This document shows, piece by piece, positions 8,773 to 17,816 of a DNA stretch of 64,000 bases (position 1 is its first letter; each line of letters opens with the position of its first letter). Made by a program: the position numbers and the translations under genes. The notes beneath the pieces were generated by a model. The model saw nothing but the letters and a program-made list of their open reading frames with translations, did not search any database and had not been told where the DNA came from. Source of the stretch: Streptomyces puniciscabiei (lineage in GTDB: Bacteria; Actinomycetota; Actinomycetes; Streptomycetales; Streptomycetaceae); assembly GCF_006715785.1 (NCBI RefSeq), contig NZ_VFNX01000004.1, forward strand, positions 1 to 64,000, in the 5' to 3' direction.

Positions 8773-9750
8773 ATGACCACCGCGAAGACCGACGAGGTCG
8801 TGAGGGAGCCGCATGCTCCGGCGACCCCGTCCGACCGGCGGGAACGCGACCGCCTGCGGCGCCGCCTGGCCAGACGGCGCGGCGGAGGGTGGTGGCCGTA
8901 CGTCTTCCTGGCCCCCTGGTTCGTCGGTCTGTTCGGCCTGACGATCTACCCGATGCTGGACTCGCTGTACCTGTCCTTCACCGACTTCGACCTGCTCACG
9001 CCCGCCCGGTGGATCGGCGCGCAGAACTACACGCACATGTTCTCCGACGACCCGGTCTTCTGGGACTCGGTGCGCGCCACCCTGCTGTACGTCGCGATCT
9101 CCGTCCCGCTGAAGCTGGCGCTCGCGCTCGGCGTGGCCGTCCTGCTCAACCGGCCGCTCAAGGGCATCGGCGTCTACCGGGCCGCCTTCTATCTGCCCTC
9201 GCTGCTCGGCGGCGCGGTCGCCGTCGCGATCGTCTGGCGCCAGGTCTTCGGCGGCGACGGGCTGTTCAACGACTTCCTCGGCTGGTTCGGGATCAAGGGC
9301 CAGGACTGGATCTCCAGCCCGGACACCTCGATCTACACGCTCATCCTGCTCGCCGTCTGGCAGTTCGGCACCCCGATGGTCATCTTCCTCGCCGGCCTGA
9401 AGCAGCTGCCCAAGGACGTGTACGAGGCCGCCGCGATCGACGGCGCCGGAACGCTCACCCGGTTCTTCCGGATCACCCTCCCGCTGCTCACCCCGATCGT
9501 CTTCTTCAACCTGGTCCTGCAGATCATCGACGCGTTCAAGACGTTCACGCCCGCCTTCGTCATCAGCAACGGCACCGGCGGACCGCTCAACTCGACCATG
9601 CTGTACTCCCTCTACCTGTACAAGAAGGGCTTCGCAGACCTGCAGATGGGATACGCGTCGGCGCTCGCCTGGGTGCTGTTCCTGGTCATCGCGGGCTTCA
9701 CGGCGGTCAACTTCATCGCCGGCCGCTACTGGGTCCACTACGACGACTGA
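8773..9750 (+). CDS. Sugar ABC transporter permease (MalF-type)
   Basis: Inner-membrane permease of a carbohydrate uptake (CUT1) importer. About 325 residues with a basic, cytoplasmic N-terminus (RRRLARRRGGG) and six predicted helices beginning at WWPYVFLAPWFVGL. The EAA loop that docks the ATPase is seen as YEAAAIDGAGTLTRFFRITLPLL near residue 220-242. The ATG at 8773 is favoured over the one at 8767 because AGGGAG sits six bases before it. The gene follows the binding-protein gene by 44 bp and precedes the second permease by 20 bp, so the three form one operon. Confidence 0.92.
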   Translation: MTTAKTDEVVREPHAPATPSDRRERDRLRRRLARRRGGGWWPYVFLAPWFVGLFGLTIYPMLDSLYLSFTDFDLLTPARWIGAQNYTHMFSDDPVFWDSVRATLLYVAISVPLKLALALGVAVLLNRPLKGIGVYRAAFYLPSLLGGAVAVAIVWRQVFGGDGLFNDFLGWFGIKGQDWISSPDTSIYTLILLAVWQFGTPMVIFLAGLKQLPKDVYEAAAIDGAGTLTRFFRITLPLLTPIVFFNLVLQIIDAFKTFTPAFVISNGTGGPLNSTMLYSLYLYKKGFADLQMGYASALAWVLFLVIAGFTAVNFIAGRYWVHYDD

Positions 9751-9770
9751 GCGAGGAGTCCGTTCCGATC

Positions 9771-10658
9771 ATGTCCGCCATCACGCCGAGCGTTTCGCCG
9801 GTCCAGAAGCTCCAGCAGCTCCGCTCGCTCACCGGCCCCCGCCGCATCCTCCTGCACACCCTGCTCATCGGTGTCGCGATCGTCATGCTCTACCCACTGC
9901 TGTGGATGCTCAGCAGCTCCCTGAAGCCCGACACCCAGATCTTCACCCACCCCGGACTGATCCCGGGCACGCTGCATCCGCAGAACTACTCCGAGGGCTG
10001 GAGCGGCTCCGGAAACTCCTTCTCGCTGTACATCACCAACTCGCTGATCGTCACGATCGGCGCGGTGACCGGAAACGTCATCTCGTGCTCGCTGGCCGCC
10101 TACGCCTTCGCACGCTTCGAGTTCCGGGGAAAGAAGATCTGGTTCGGCCTGATGCTCGGCACGCTCATGCTGCCCATGCAGGCCACGCTCATCCCGCAGT
10201 ACACGATCTTCTACAACCTGACCTGGATCAACACCTTCCTGCCGCTGATCGTCCCGAAGTTCCTCGCCACCGACGCCTTCTTCGTCTTCCTGATGGTGCA
10301 GTTCATCCGCTCCATCCCGCGCGAGCTGGACCAGGCCGCGATGATGGACGGCGCCAACCCGCTCCAGATCTACTGGAAGATCATCTTGCCGCTGATGCGG
10401 CCCGCCCTGGTCACCACCACGATCTTCACCTTCATCTGGACCTACGACGACTTCCTCAGCCAGCTCGTCTACCTCCAGCAGAACGCCCGCTTCACCGTGC
10501 CCCTCGGCCTCACCCTCTTCCTGGACAAGACCAGCGGCTCCTCCTACGGCGCGATGTTCGCCATGTCGACACTCGCCCTCGCCCCGACGCTCATCTGCTT
10601 CCTCGTCTTCCAGAAGAGACTGGTGGAAGGCCTGGCCACCACCGGAATGAAGGGCTGA
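9771..10658 (+). CDS. Sugar ABC transporter permease (MalG-type)
   Basis: Second inner-membrane permease of the importer, 295 residues. It has a short cytoplasmic N-terminus, the first helix at ILLHTLLIGVAIVMLYPLLWML and the ATPase-docking EAA loop DQAAMMDGANPLQIYWKIILPLM near residues 184-206. It should form a heterodimer with the product of 8773-9750. It is followed after only five bases by the next gene (GTG at 10664), which points to translational coupling of the uncharacterised protein to uptake. Confidence 0.92.
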   Translation: MSAITPSVSPVQKLQQLRSLTGPRRILLHTLLIGVAIVMLYPLLWMLSSSLKPDTQIFTHPGLIPGTLHPQNYSEGWSGSGNSFSLYITNSLIVTIGAVTGNVISCSLAAYAFARFEFRGKKIWFGLMLGTLMLPMQATLIPQYTIFYNLTWINTFLPLIVPKFLATDAFFVFLMVQFIRSIPRELDQAAMMDGANPLQIYWKIILPLMRPALVTTTIFTFIWTYDDFLSQLVYLQQNARFTVPLGLTLFLDKTSGSSYGAMFAMSTLALAPTLICFLVFQKRLVEGLATTGMKG

Positions 10659-10663
10659 CCAGC

Positions 10664-12493
10664 GTGCATCTGCCCCACCAGCGCGGCCCGCTGCACGACC
10701 TGCCGGACACCCCCGACGCGTACGACGCCGTCCTCGCCGACGTCACCGAGCAGGCCCTCGCCCGCATCACCCCCGAGGGCAGCCTCGAACACTCCGACGC
10801 CCACGACGACGTCGGCGACACCTCCCTCGGCATCACCTCACTGCTCGCGCTCGCCTGGCAGCGCGGCACGGACCCCCGGCTGCCGGAGGCCGTCCGCCGC
10901 AGCCTCGCCTTCCACCTGCGCGAGCGCGTGTACACCGAGGACAACCCCGGCTACCCGAACCTCAGGGTCACCGACTCCCGTCTGCCCTACGCCCGTTACG
11001 TACTCGAAGCCGGAGCCCATCCCATCGGCGACTGGCCCAGTACGGTCTGGGCACTGCTCCAGGCGGTCAACCTCCTCGACGCGGCCGACGGCCTCCTCGA
11101 CGAGGAACAGCACGCGGAACTGCGCGAGTTGGCGCACGGCTACTGGCGGTGGCTCACCGAGGCCACCTTCTTCAACCCGCAGGAGGCCGGGAACCAGGCG
11201 ATCGGCTGCGTGGTGGGCGGCCTGATGCTCGCCCGTCATCTCCCCGACGAGCAGGGCGCGTTGGTCAGGGCCCGAGCGCTGAGCCTGTACGCCGACGAGA
11301 TCCGCGCCCACCGGGTGTGCGACCGGGGCGCGCTCCTGCCTCCCGAGCACGGCGGCGCCTACGACAACAACTACGGCCCCATCTCCCTGTCCTTCCTGGC
11401 CCAGGCCCACCGGATCAGTGGCGAGGAGATGTTCGCCGAGGACGGCGACACCCTGGCCCGCTACCTCGACGCCCGGCTGACCTCGGGCGGCTACGACATC
11501 GGCGGCCCCCGCTACAGCGAACAGCACTCCGGCTTCGAATCCGTCCTGGGACTGCGGTACTTCGGTGCGCGCATCGGCGCCGACCTCGGCCGCTACCGGG
11601 GCGACACCCGCTGGGGCCGGCACGCGGTCAAGACCGACGGCGCGGTCGACGGGCACTTCGCCTTCATGCTGGTCTGGCAGATCCAGGACACCACTCGCTG
11701 GCACCGCAGGCCGTCGCAGACCCGGCACCGCCACCAACTGCGCTCCGGCACGGTGTCCGTGGCCTTCGACAGCCGGATGACCCCCTCGCTCGTCGAGGCG
11801 GGCGGCACCTACTACCTGCCGGCGGCCGTGCGCCGACAGCACGGGTTCGGGCCGGTCACGGACGGCTTCCTGCTGTGCCGTCCCATGGGGCGTATCCGGG
11901 TCGCGGACGTCCGCGCCGACGGGCTCACGGCGAAGCTGGTGACCAAACCGGTCGTCGGCCGTGACCACGTGCTGCGCCATGTGCGCTCGCTGTACGTCAC
12001 CGACGGCACCAGCCTGTGGGTGGCGGTGGCCGTGGAGCGGCTCGACGGGGCGCCGTACCTGCTGTCCGGGCTGCCGTACGCCGCCGACGACGGCGACCGG
12101 GTGCGCCGTACCGCCGAGGGCGAGGTCGCCTCGGCGGGTGGCCTGCGCCTCACACACCCCACGGACTCCGGCCCCGACCACTTCGACGCACGCGCCGAAC
12201 TCACGCAGGAGCAGGCGGCGTTCGCGCTCGCCGCCGACCCGCGCGGTTACGGCAACCCCGACGAGGGCTGGCGCCACCTGGTGTCCTCCAGCGCGCTGGA
12301 GGCCGGGCCGGTACCGGATGCGCCTCGGGGGCTGCACGTGTTCGCGGTGCGGTACGGGCGGGGAGGGGTCTTCGAGGCGCTGGTCGAGGAGGACGCGGAC
12401 GGGCTCACCGTACGCACGGAGGCGTTCACGGCGGTCGTCGGCCCGCCGGCGGGCGACCGCCGGGGGGAGCCGTCCCTCACTCTCCGCCGCTGA
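10664..12493 (+). CDS. Uncharacterised alpha/alpha-toroid-like protein, possible glycan lyase or hydrolase
   Basis: I do not recognise a named family with certainty. The 609-residue protein has a helical N-terminal half rich in Trp, His and Asp (YWRWLTEATFFNPQEAGNQ near residue 160-180, GGAYDNNYGPISLSFLAQ near 228) and a probable beta-sandwich C-terminal half, an arrangement seen in heparinase/alginate-lyase-like toroid enzymes. No signal peptide is visible, so it should act inside the cell on what the importer brings in. The GTG at 10664 lies five bases after the permease stop, with AAGGG upstream inside the permease gene. Role as an intracellular glycan-degrading enzyme is inferred from fold-like features and context only. 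Confidence 0.75.
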   Translation: MHLPHQRGPLHDLPDTPDAYDAVLADVTEQALARITPEGSLEHSDAHDDVGDTSLGITSLLALAWQRGTDPRLPEAVRRSLAFHLRERVYTEDNPGYPNLRVTDSRLPYARYVLEAGAHPIGDWPSTVWALLQAVNLLDAADGLLDEEQHAELRELAHGYWRWLTEATFFNPQEAGNQAIGCVVGGLMLARHLPDEQGALVRARALSLYADEIRAHRVCDRGALLPPEHGGAYDNNYGPISLSFLAQAHRISGEEMFAEDGDTLARYLDARLTSGGYDIGGPRYSEQHSGFESVLGLRYFGARIGADLGRYRGDTRWGRHAVKTDGAVDGHFAFMLVWQIQDTTRWHRRPSQTRHRHQLRSGTVSVAFDSRMTPSLVEAGGTYYLPAAVRRQHGFGPVTDGFLLCRPMGRIRVADVRADGLTAKLVTKPVVGRDHVLRHVRSLYVTDGTSLWVAVAVERLDGAPYLLSGLPYAADDGDRVRRTAEGEVASAGGLRLTHPTDSGPDHFDARAELTQEQAAFALAADPRGYGNPDEGWRHLVSSSALEAGPVPDAPRGLHVFAVRYGRGGVFEALVEEDADGLTVRTEAFTAVVGPPAGDRRGEPSLTLRR

Positions 12494-12499
12494 GTGCCT

Positions 12500-13162
12500 T
12501 CAGCGCTCGGGGAGCACCGTTGCCGGGAGCACGCCCGCCGGCACCACCAGGTCCGCCCGCTCCCGCGTCGTCGCCACCAGGTCGGCGTTGCTCTGGTCCG
12601 TGCCGAGGACCCAGGCCGCGGCCGTCTCGTGGTCCTTGCCGAACTGCTCGTGCCGGGCGATGAGCCGGCGGATCCGTTCCTGCTCGTCCGTCTCGCAGAA
12701 CCACACCTCGTCCAGGCACGGCCGCACCCGCGCCCACGAACCCTCCGTGAGCAGCAGGTAGTTGCCCTCGGTCACGACCAGCCGGGCGGCCGGCGGCACC
12801 GGGATCGCGCCTGCGACCGGCTGCTCCAGCACCCGTTCGAACCCGGGCGCGTACACCACGTCGTCGGTGTCCTCGTGCAGCCGTCGCAGCAGTGCCGCGT
12901 ACCCGGCCGCGTCGAAGGTGTCCGGCGCGCCCTTGCGGTCCCGGCGGCCGAGCCGGTCCAGTTCGGCGTCGGCGAGGTGGAAGCCGTCCATGGGGACGTG
13001 CGCGGCCCAGGGTGGCCCGTCGGCGCTCAGGGCGCGCACCAGATGCTCGGCGAGCGTGGTCTTGCCCGCACCGGGGCTGCCCGCGATGCCCAGCACGGCA
13101 CGCCGGCCGTCCCGGACGAGGCCACGGGCGCGGTCGAGGAGGTCGTCGAAGGTCAGCGGCAC
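12500..13162 (-). CDS. P-loop nucleoside/sugar kinase family protein
   Basis: Small kinase of the uridine kinase/pantothenate kinase-like group. Seen: Walker A GSPGAGKTT at about residues 27-35, MDGFHLADAELD near residue 58 as in phosphoribulokinase/uridine kinase and FrcK-like enzymes, TEGNYLLL near residue 129, and a lid-like region WFCETDEQERIRRLIARH near 153-170. Length 220 residues fits the family. It converges on the toroid-like gene (6-bp gap) and diverges from the phosphoglucomutase gene. Annotated homologues are usually called nucleoside/nucleotide kinase family protein; sugar phosphorylation is plausible given neighbours but not shown. Confidence 0.85.
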   Translation of the reverse strand: MPLTFDDLLDRARGLVRDGRRAVLGIAGSPGAGKTTLAEHLVRALSADGPPWAAHVPMDGFHLADAELDRLGRRDRKGAPDTFDAAGYAALLRRLHEDTDDVVYAPGFERVLEQPVAGAIPVPPAARLVVTEGNYLLLTEGSWARVRPCLDEVWFCETDEQERIRRLIARHEQFGKDHETAAAWVLGTDQSNADLVATTRERADLVVPAGVLPATVLPER

Positions 13163-13247
13163 ACAGCAGAGTGTGTCACCAGGAGTTCGTGTGATGTGTG
13201 GCGTGCGCCACTCACTGGACGGCGCCTCATGGGGAACAGTGCTGGGT

Positions 13248-13988
13248 ATGACTCAGCTCGGTCTCCCCGACGGAATCCAGGCCTGTCTCTTCGACCTCGA
13301 CGGGGTCGTCACCAAGACGGCCGTCGTGCACGCGGCGGCCTGGAAGGAGACGTTCGACGCGTTCCTGCGGGACTACGCGGGGGAGCAGGGCCGGCCGTTC
13401 GACGCGGTCGCCGACTACGACGAGTACGTGGACGGCCGTCCCCGCGCCGACGGCGTCCGCGCCTTCCTCGCCTCGCGCGGCATCCACCTGCCCGAGGGCA
13501 CCCCGGAGGACCCGCCGGACGCCCGCACCGTGCACGGCCTCGGCAACCGCAAGAACGTCCTGCTGCTGGAGCGGATCCACACCGGCGGCGTCGAGGCCTA
13601 CGAGGGCACCCTGCGCTATCTGGAGGCGGTACGCGCCGAGGGGCTGCGCACGGCGATCGTCTCCTCCAGCGCCAACTGCCGGGACGTGCTGCGCTCCGTC
13701 GGCGCCGAGCACTTCTTCGACGTGCGCATCGACGGTGTCGTGTCCGCCGAACGGCACCTGCCGGGCAAGCCGCACCCCGACACCTTCCTCGCCGCCGCCC
13801 ACGACCTGGGCGTGGAGCCGTCCCGGGCCGCCGTCTTCGAGGACGCGCTGGCCGGCATGGACGCGGGCCGCGCGGGCGGCTTCGGATACGTCGTCGGCGT
13901 GGACCGCGTGGGCCAGGCCGACGCCCTGTACGCGCACGGCGCGACCGTCGTGGTGCAGGATCTCGCCGAACTGGGAGGCAAGCAGTGA
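13248..13988 (+). CDS. Beta-phosphoglucomutase-like HAD hydrolase
   Basis: HAD-superfamily enzyme, 246 residues, probably converting beta-glucose 1-phosphate to glucose 6-phosphate. Motif I FDLDGVVTKT gives the nucleophile Asp and the second acid Asp. A helical cap follows. Motif II is in IVSSSANC, the motif III lysine is in GKPHPDTF, and motif IV acids are in VFEDALAGMDAG. The ATG at 13248 is preceded by only a weak ribosome site. It overlaps the next gene by 4 bp (GTGA), and that gene encodes a GH65 phosphorylase, whose beta-glucose 1-phosphate product this enzyme would channel into glycolysis. Confidence 0.93.
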   Translation: MTQLGLPDGIQACLFDLDGVVTKTAVVHAAAWKETFDAFLRDYAGEQGRPFDAVADYDEYVDGRPRADGVRAFLASRGIHLPEGTPEDPPDARTVHGLGNRKNVLLLERIHTGGVEAYEGTLRYLEAVRAEGLRTAIVSSSANCRDVLRSVGAEHFFDVRIDGVVSAERHLPGKPHPDTFLAAAHDLGVEPSRAAVFEDALAGMDAGRAGGFGYVVGVDRVGQADALYAHGATVVVQDLAELGGKQ

Positions 13989-16366
13989 TCACCGACCGGT
14001 CGTACGGCGTGGAGCCGTGGGCTGTACGGGAGACCGCCCTCGATCTCGACGTCCTCGCCCAGAGCGAGTCGGTGTTCGCGCTGTCCAACGGGCATGTCGG
14101 CTGGCGCGGCAACCTCGACGAGGGCGAGCCGCACGGCCTGCCCGGCAGCTACCTCAACGGCGTCCACGAGGTGCACCCGCTGCCGTACGCGGAGGCCGGC
14201 TACGGCTACCCGGAGTCGGGCCAGACGGTCATCAACGTCACCAACGGCAAGATCCTCCGCCTGCTGGTGGACGACGAGCCGTTCGACCTGCGCTACGGCC
14301 GGCTCGTCACCCACGAGCGGGTCCTGGACCTGCGCCGTGGGGTGCTGGAGCGGACCTGCGAGTGGACCTCACCGGCGGGCTCCACGGTACGGGTGCGCTC
14401 GACCCGGCTGGTGTCGCTGACCCAGCGGGCGGTGGCCGCGATCGCCTACGAGGTCCAGGCCGTCGGCGGCCGCAGCCGGGTGGTGATCCAGTCCGAGCTG
14501 GTCGCCAACGAGACCCTGCCCGGGCCGAACGGCGACCCGCGCGCCGCCATGGCGCTGCAGTCGCCGCTGGAGCAGGAGGACCACTTCGCCTCCGGCGGCC
14601 GGCTGCGGCTGGTGCACCGCACCCGGCGCAGCGGCCTCAGGGTGGCCGTGGCCGCCGACCACGTCGTCAGCGGCCCCGAGCGCACCACCACCCGCAGCGA
14701 GAGCGGCACCGACATGGCCCGGCTGACGGTCACCTCCGTACTGGAGCCCGGGCAGAGCCTGCGGGTCGAGAAGCTGGTCGCCCACGGCTGGTCCGGCACC
14801 CGCTCGCTGCCCGCCATGGCCGACCAGGTCGACGCCGCGCTCGCCGCCGCCGCGCACGACGGCTGGCAGGGCCTGCTGGCGGACCAGCGGGCCTTCCTGG
14901 ACGACTTCTGGGCCCGCGCCGACGTCGAGACGGAGGGCGACGAGCAGGTCCAACAGGCCGTCCGCTTCGCCCTGTTCCACGTCCTGCAGGCCGGGGCACG
15001 CGCCGAGCAGCGCGCCATCCCGGCGAAGGGCCTGACCGGCTCCGGCTACGACGGGCACGCCTTCTGGGACACCGAGATGTTCGTGCTGCCCGTGCTCACC
15101 CACACCGCCCCCACGGCGGTCGCCGAGGCGCTGCGCTGGCGGTACAACACCCTGGACGAGGCCCGCGAGCGAGCCGCCCAACTCGGGCTCGGCGGCGCCG
15201 CGTTCCCCTGGCGGACCATCGCGGGACCGGAGGGGTCGGCGTACTGGCCGGCCGGCACCGCCGCCTTCCATGTGAACGCCGGCATAGCCGACGCCGTGGT
15301 CCGGTACGTCGAGGCCACCGGCGACACCGTGTTCGAGCGCGAGGCCGGCGTGGAACTGCTCGTGGAGACGGCCCGGTTGTGGCGCTCGCTGGGCCACCAC
15401 GACGCGCACGGCGTCTTCCACATCGACGGCGTCACCGGCCCCGACGAGTACAGCGCGGTCGCCGACGACAACACCTACACCAACCTCATGGCCCGGCAGA
15501 ACCTGCTCGCCGCGGCCGACGCCGTCGAGCGCCACCCGCGCGAGGCGGCACGGCTCGGGGTGGACGAGGAGGAGAGCGCGGCCTGGCGGGACGCCGCCGA
15601 GGCCATGCACATCCCCTACAACGACGAACTCCGCGTCCACGAGCAGCACGCCGGGTTCACCCGCTACCAGCGGTGGGACTTCGCCGGCACCCGTCCCGAC
15701 CAGTACCCGCTGCTGCTGCACTTCCCCTACTTCGACCTCTACCGCAAGCAGGTCGTCAAGCAGGCCGACCTGGTGCTGGCCATGTACACCTGCGGGGACT
15801 TCTTCGAGAAGGGACACGGCGAGGACGGCGCGCAGGCTGCGGAGGGCGCGGAGCAGATCGCCCGGAACTTCGCCTACTACGAGCCGCTGACCGTCCGGGA
15901 CTCCTCCCTGTCGGCGTGCTGCCAGGCCGTCATCGCCGCCCAGGTGGGCCATCTCGACCTCGCCTGGGCCTACACCACCGAGGCGGCGCTGATGGATCTG
16001 CAGGACCTGGAGCACAACACCCGCGACGGGCTGCACATCGCCTCGCTGGCCGGTACCTGGATGGCGCTGGTGGCGGGCTTCGGCGGGATGCGCCGCGACG
16101 GCGAACGCCTTCGGTTCGCCCCCCGCCTGCCCGAGCGGCTGAGCCGGCTCGCCTTCAACGTGGAGTTCCGCGGCCGGCGGCTGCGGGTGGACATCGGCCC
16201 GGACAAGGCGACGTACGCGTTGCTGGAGGGGGCGCCGCTGACTCTGCGGCACCATGGGGAGCCGCTCACCGTGAGCACGGACGAGCCGGCGGTGCGGGCG
16301 GTGCCGCCGGTACTGCGCCGGCCGGCACCTGAGCAGCCGTTGCACCGGGCACCGAACGGCGGCTGA
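13985..16366 (+). CDS. Glycoside hydrolase family 65 disaccharide phosphorylase
   Basis: Cytoplasmic GH65 enzyme, 793 residues, the usual length for maltose, trehalose or kojibiose phosphorylases. It should split an alpha-glucosyl disaccharide with phosphate to give beta-glucose 1-phosphate. Seen: N-terminal beta-sandwich (SVFALSNGHVGWRGNL), a catalytic alpha/alpha barrel with GHAFWDTEMFVLP near residue 355, and the general acid Glu488 in VTGPDEY, with DNTYTNLMA after it. The GTG at 13985 has GGGAGG seven bases upstream and overlaps the mutase stop. Pairing with a beta-phosphoglucomutase supports a phosphorylase rather than a hydrolase. Which disaccharide is used cannot be read from the sequence. 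Confidence 0.93.
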   Translation: MITDRSYGVEPWAVRETALDLDVLAQSESVFALSNGHVGWRGNLDEGEPHGLPGSYLNGVHEVHPLPYAEAGYGYPESGQTVINVTNGKILRLLVDDEPFDLRYGRLVTHERVLDLRRGVLERTCEWTSPAGSTVRVRSTRLVSLTQRAVAAIAYEVQAVGGRSRVVIQSELVANETLPGPNGDPRAAMALQSPLEQEDHFASGGRLRLVHRTRRSGLRVAVAADHVVSGPERTTTRSESGTDMARLTVTSVLEPGQSLRVEKLVAHGWSGTRSLPAMADQVDAALAAAAHDGWQGLLADQRAFLDDFWARADVETEGDEQVQQAVRFALFHVLQAGARAEQRAIPAKGLTGSGYDGHAFWDTEMFVLPVLTHTAPTAVAEALRWRYNTLDEARERAAQLGLGGAAFPWRTIAGPEGSAYWPAGTAAFHVNAGIADAVVRYVEATGDTVFEREAGVELLVETARLWRSLGHHDAHGVFHIDGVTGPDEYSAVADDNTYTNLMARQNLLAAADAVERHPREAARLGVDEEESAAWRDAAEAMHIPYNDELRVHEQHAGFTRYQRWDFAGTRPDQYPLLLHFPYFDLYRKQVVKQADLVLAMYTCGDFFEKGHGEDGAQAAEGAEQIARNFAYYEPLTVRDSSLSACCQAVIAAQVGHLDLAWAYTTEAALMDLQDLEHNTRDGLHIASLAGTWMALVAGFGGMRRDGERLRFAPRLPERLSRLAFNVEFRGRRLRVDIGPDKATYALLEGAPLTLRHHGEPLTVSTDEPAVRAVPPVLRRPAPEQPLHRAPNGG

Positions 16367-16378
16367 GGCGGGCGGCTT

Positions 16379-17272
16379 TCAGCTCAGGGCGCCCGACAGC
16401 TGCCGCAGCAGGTCGCCCGTCGCGTCCGCGGCCAGCAGCGCGGCGAGGGCGGCCAGGAGGAGGACGGCCGCCGCGGCCGGCCACAGGCGTGGGGGCGGGC
16501 TGGTCTGCAGGGCCGCGATGCGGCGGGTGACCGCGCGGTCGGTGAAGTGCAGGGCGCAGGCAGTGCGGGAGGGGCCGGCGGTGAGTGCGGCCCGGGCCAG
16601 CGCGCGGGCGGTGGTGCGCCGGTCGCCGACCGTCGTCGCCGCCTGCTCGTCGGCCCACCGCTCCACGAGGAAGCCGACGGCCTTGCGCACCGGGCCGAGC
16701 AGCGGGTCGGCCGCCGCCGCGAGCGTCGCCGCCGCGACCAGCGGCCCGTGCCGGTGGGCGAGATGGGCGCGCTCGTGGGCGAGGAGCACCCGGCGCTCGG
16801 CGGGCTCGAGGGCGCGCAGCAGCCCCGAGGTGACCAGGATCCGGCCCGGCCGGCCCGGGATCGCGAACGCCTGCGGCACCTCGGAGGCGGCGACGACCAG
16901 TTCGGTGTCCGCCGGGTGTCCCGCGCACAGCCGGTGCAGGGCCCGCCGGGTGCGGCGCTCGGCGCGTACGGCCCGGGTGATGCGTACGGCGATCGCCACC
17001 AGGGCCAGGCAGGCGGCGAGGCCGATCGCCCCGGGCACCGGATCCGTCACCGGATGTCCGTCCTCGCGGGCCTCGCGGATCACCGGCGGGGCGTCCCCGA
17101 GGAGCGCGGCGGCCAGCAGGAGCAGCGACCAGGTGGTGGCCGCGGCCGTCAGCACGGCCGCCGAGGTGAGCACGCGCGCGGCGAGCGCCGGGGCGACCCG
17201 GCGGGCGATCAGCGGGCCGGCCACCGACAGCAGCAGGGACAGCACCAGCGGGGTGTACACGTCGAACCTCAT
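16379..17272 (-). CDS. M56-family membrane metalloprotease (BlaR1-like)
   Basis: Membrane protein of 297 residues with helices at the N-terminus (VLSLLLSVAGPLIARRV, VLTAAATTWSLLLLAAALL), near residue 83-93 and near the C-terminus. The zinc protease motif is HERAH in LLAHERAHLAHRHG, about residues 163-176. Related BlaR1/MecR1 proteins cleave their partner BlaI/MecI repressor on sensing a signal. The sensor domain for beta-lactams is absent here, as in most actinobacterial M56 partners. It overlaps the upstream BlaI-like gene by 4 bp, so the two should be co-translated and act as one proteolytic de-repression switch. Confidence 0.9.
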   Translation of the reverse strand: MRFDVYTPLVLSLLLSVAGPLIARRVAPALAARVLTSAAVLTAAATTWSLLLLAAALLGDAPPVIREAREDGHPVTDPVPGAIGLAACLALVAIAVRITRAVRAERRTRRALHRLCAGHPADTELVVAASEVPQAFAIPGRPGRILVTSGLLRALEPAERRVLLAHERAHLAHRHGPLVAAATLAAAADPLLGPVRKAVGFLVERWADEQAATTVGDRRTTARALARAALTAGPSRTACALHFTDRAVTRRIAALQTSPPPRLWPAAAAVLLLAALAALLAADATGDLLRQLSGALS

Positions 17273-17652
17273 GCGCCGCCTCCGGCGAGCAGTTCGCGCA
17301 GCGCCCGCTCCTCCTCGGGGCTCAGCCCGGTCACGAACTGCTGGAGCGCGGCGATCGGATCAGGGCCCCGGTCCAGGGCCTCGTGCATCGCCTCGGCGGT
17401 CAGCTCGGCCGCGTTCTTGGCCGGCCGGTACGCGCCGCGCCGCCCGTCGGCGTCCCGCAGCACCAGTCCTTTGTCGTACAGGCGTTTGAGGATGGTGTGC
17501 ACCGTGTTGTAGGCGAGCGCCCCGTCGATCTCGGCCTGTATCTCCGCCGGGGTCAGGGGCCGCTCGGTGGCCCAGAGCGCGGCCAGCACCTCACTCTCCA
17601 GCTCACCGGCGCTGCGCCGCTCCGCCCTGCCGCGGGACCCTGTGCCAGCCAT
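17269..17652 (-). CDS. blaI: BlaI/MecI/CopY-family repressor
   Basis: Winged-helix repressor, 127 residues. The DNA-binding part is LESEVLAALWATERPLTPAEIQAEI through YNTVHTILKRLYDKGLV (about residues 17-63), and the C-terminal helices (ELTAEAMHEAL onward) form the dimer domain. It is followed directly by the M56 protease gene with a 4-bp overlap. The operator-like palindrome at 17762-17778 lies in the divergent promoter region shared with the membrane protein gene at 17817, so both transcripts may be BlaI targets. blaI here is a family name; the regulon is unknown. Confidence 0.92.
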   Translation of the reverse strand: MAGTGSRGRAERRSAGELESEVLAALWATERPLTPAEIQAEIDGALAYNTVHTILKRLYDKGLVLRDADGRRGAYRPAKNAAELTAEAMHEALDRGPDPIAALQQFVTGLSPEEERALRELLAGGGA

Positions 17653-17761
17653 GCCCCAACCTTACAGCGCGTAGTGCCGTCGGCCGGATGGCCCCATCCC
17701 CCCGGCAAAGGGCTGGGGTTCGGGGTAGTTTGGCGGTGTTTTCCCCGACTCCCGTCTCCAG

Positions 17762-17778
17762 CCCTACAGGCTGTAGGG
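17762..17778. promoter_or_regulatory. BlaI-type operator
   Basis: Perfect inverted repeat CCCTACAG / CTGTAGGG with a single central base. The TACA...TGTA core is the hallmark of BlaI/MecI operators. It sits about 110 bp before the blaI start and 39 bp before the start of the divergent glycosyltransferase-like gene, as expected for dual control. Confidence 0.65.
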
Positions 17779-17816
17779 TGGCAAGGGTCCCCGCACGCCG
17801 CGGGGGCAGAGGGGTG

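Noticed and set aside
13163..13247. CACAC/GTGTG inverted repeat between the kinase and mutase genes
   Set aside because: Five-base arms with a six-base spacer are too short to call an operator here.
12494..13984. Long N-terminal extension of the GH65 frame
   Set aside because: It overlaps the kinase and mutase genes in another frame; the GTG at 13985 with GGGAGG and a normal family N-terminus is the start.
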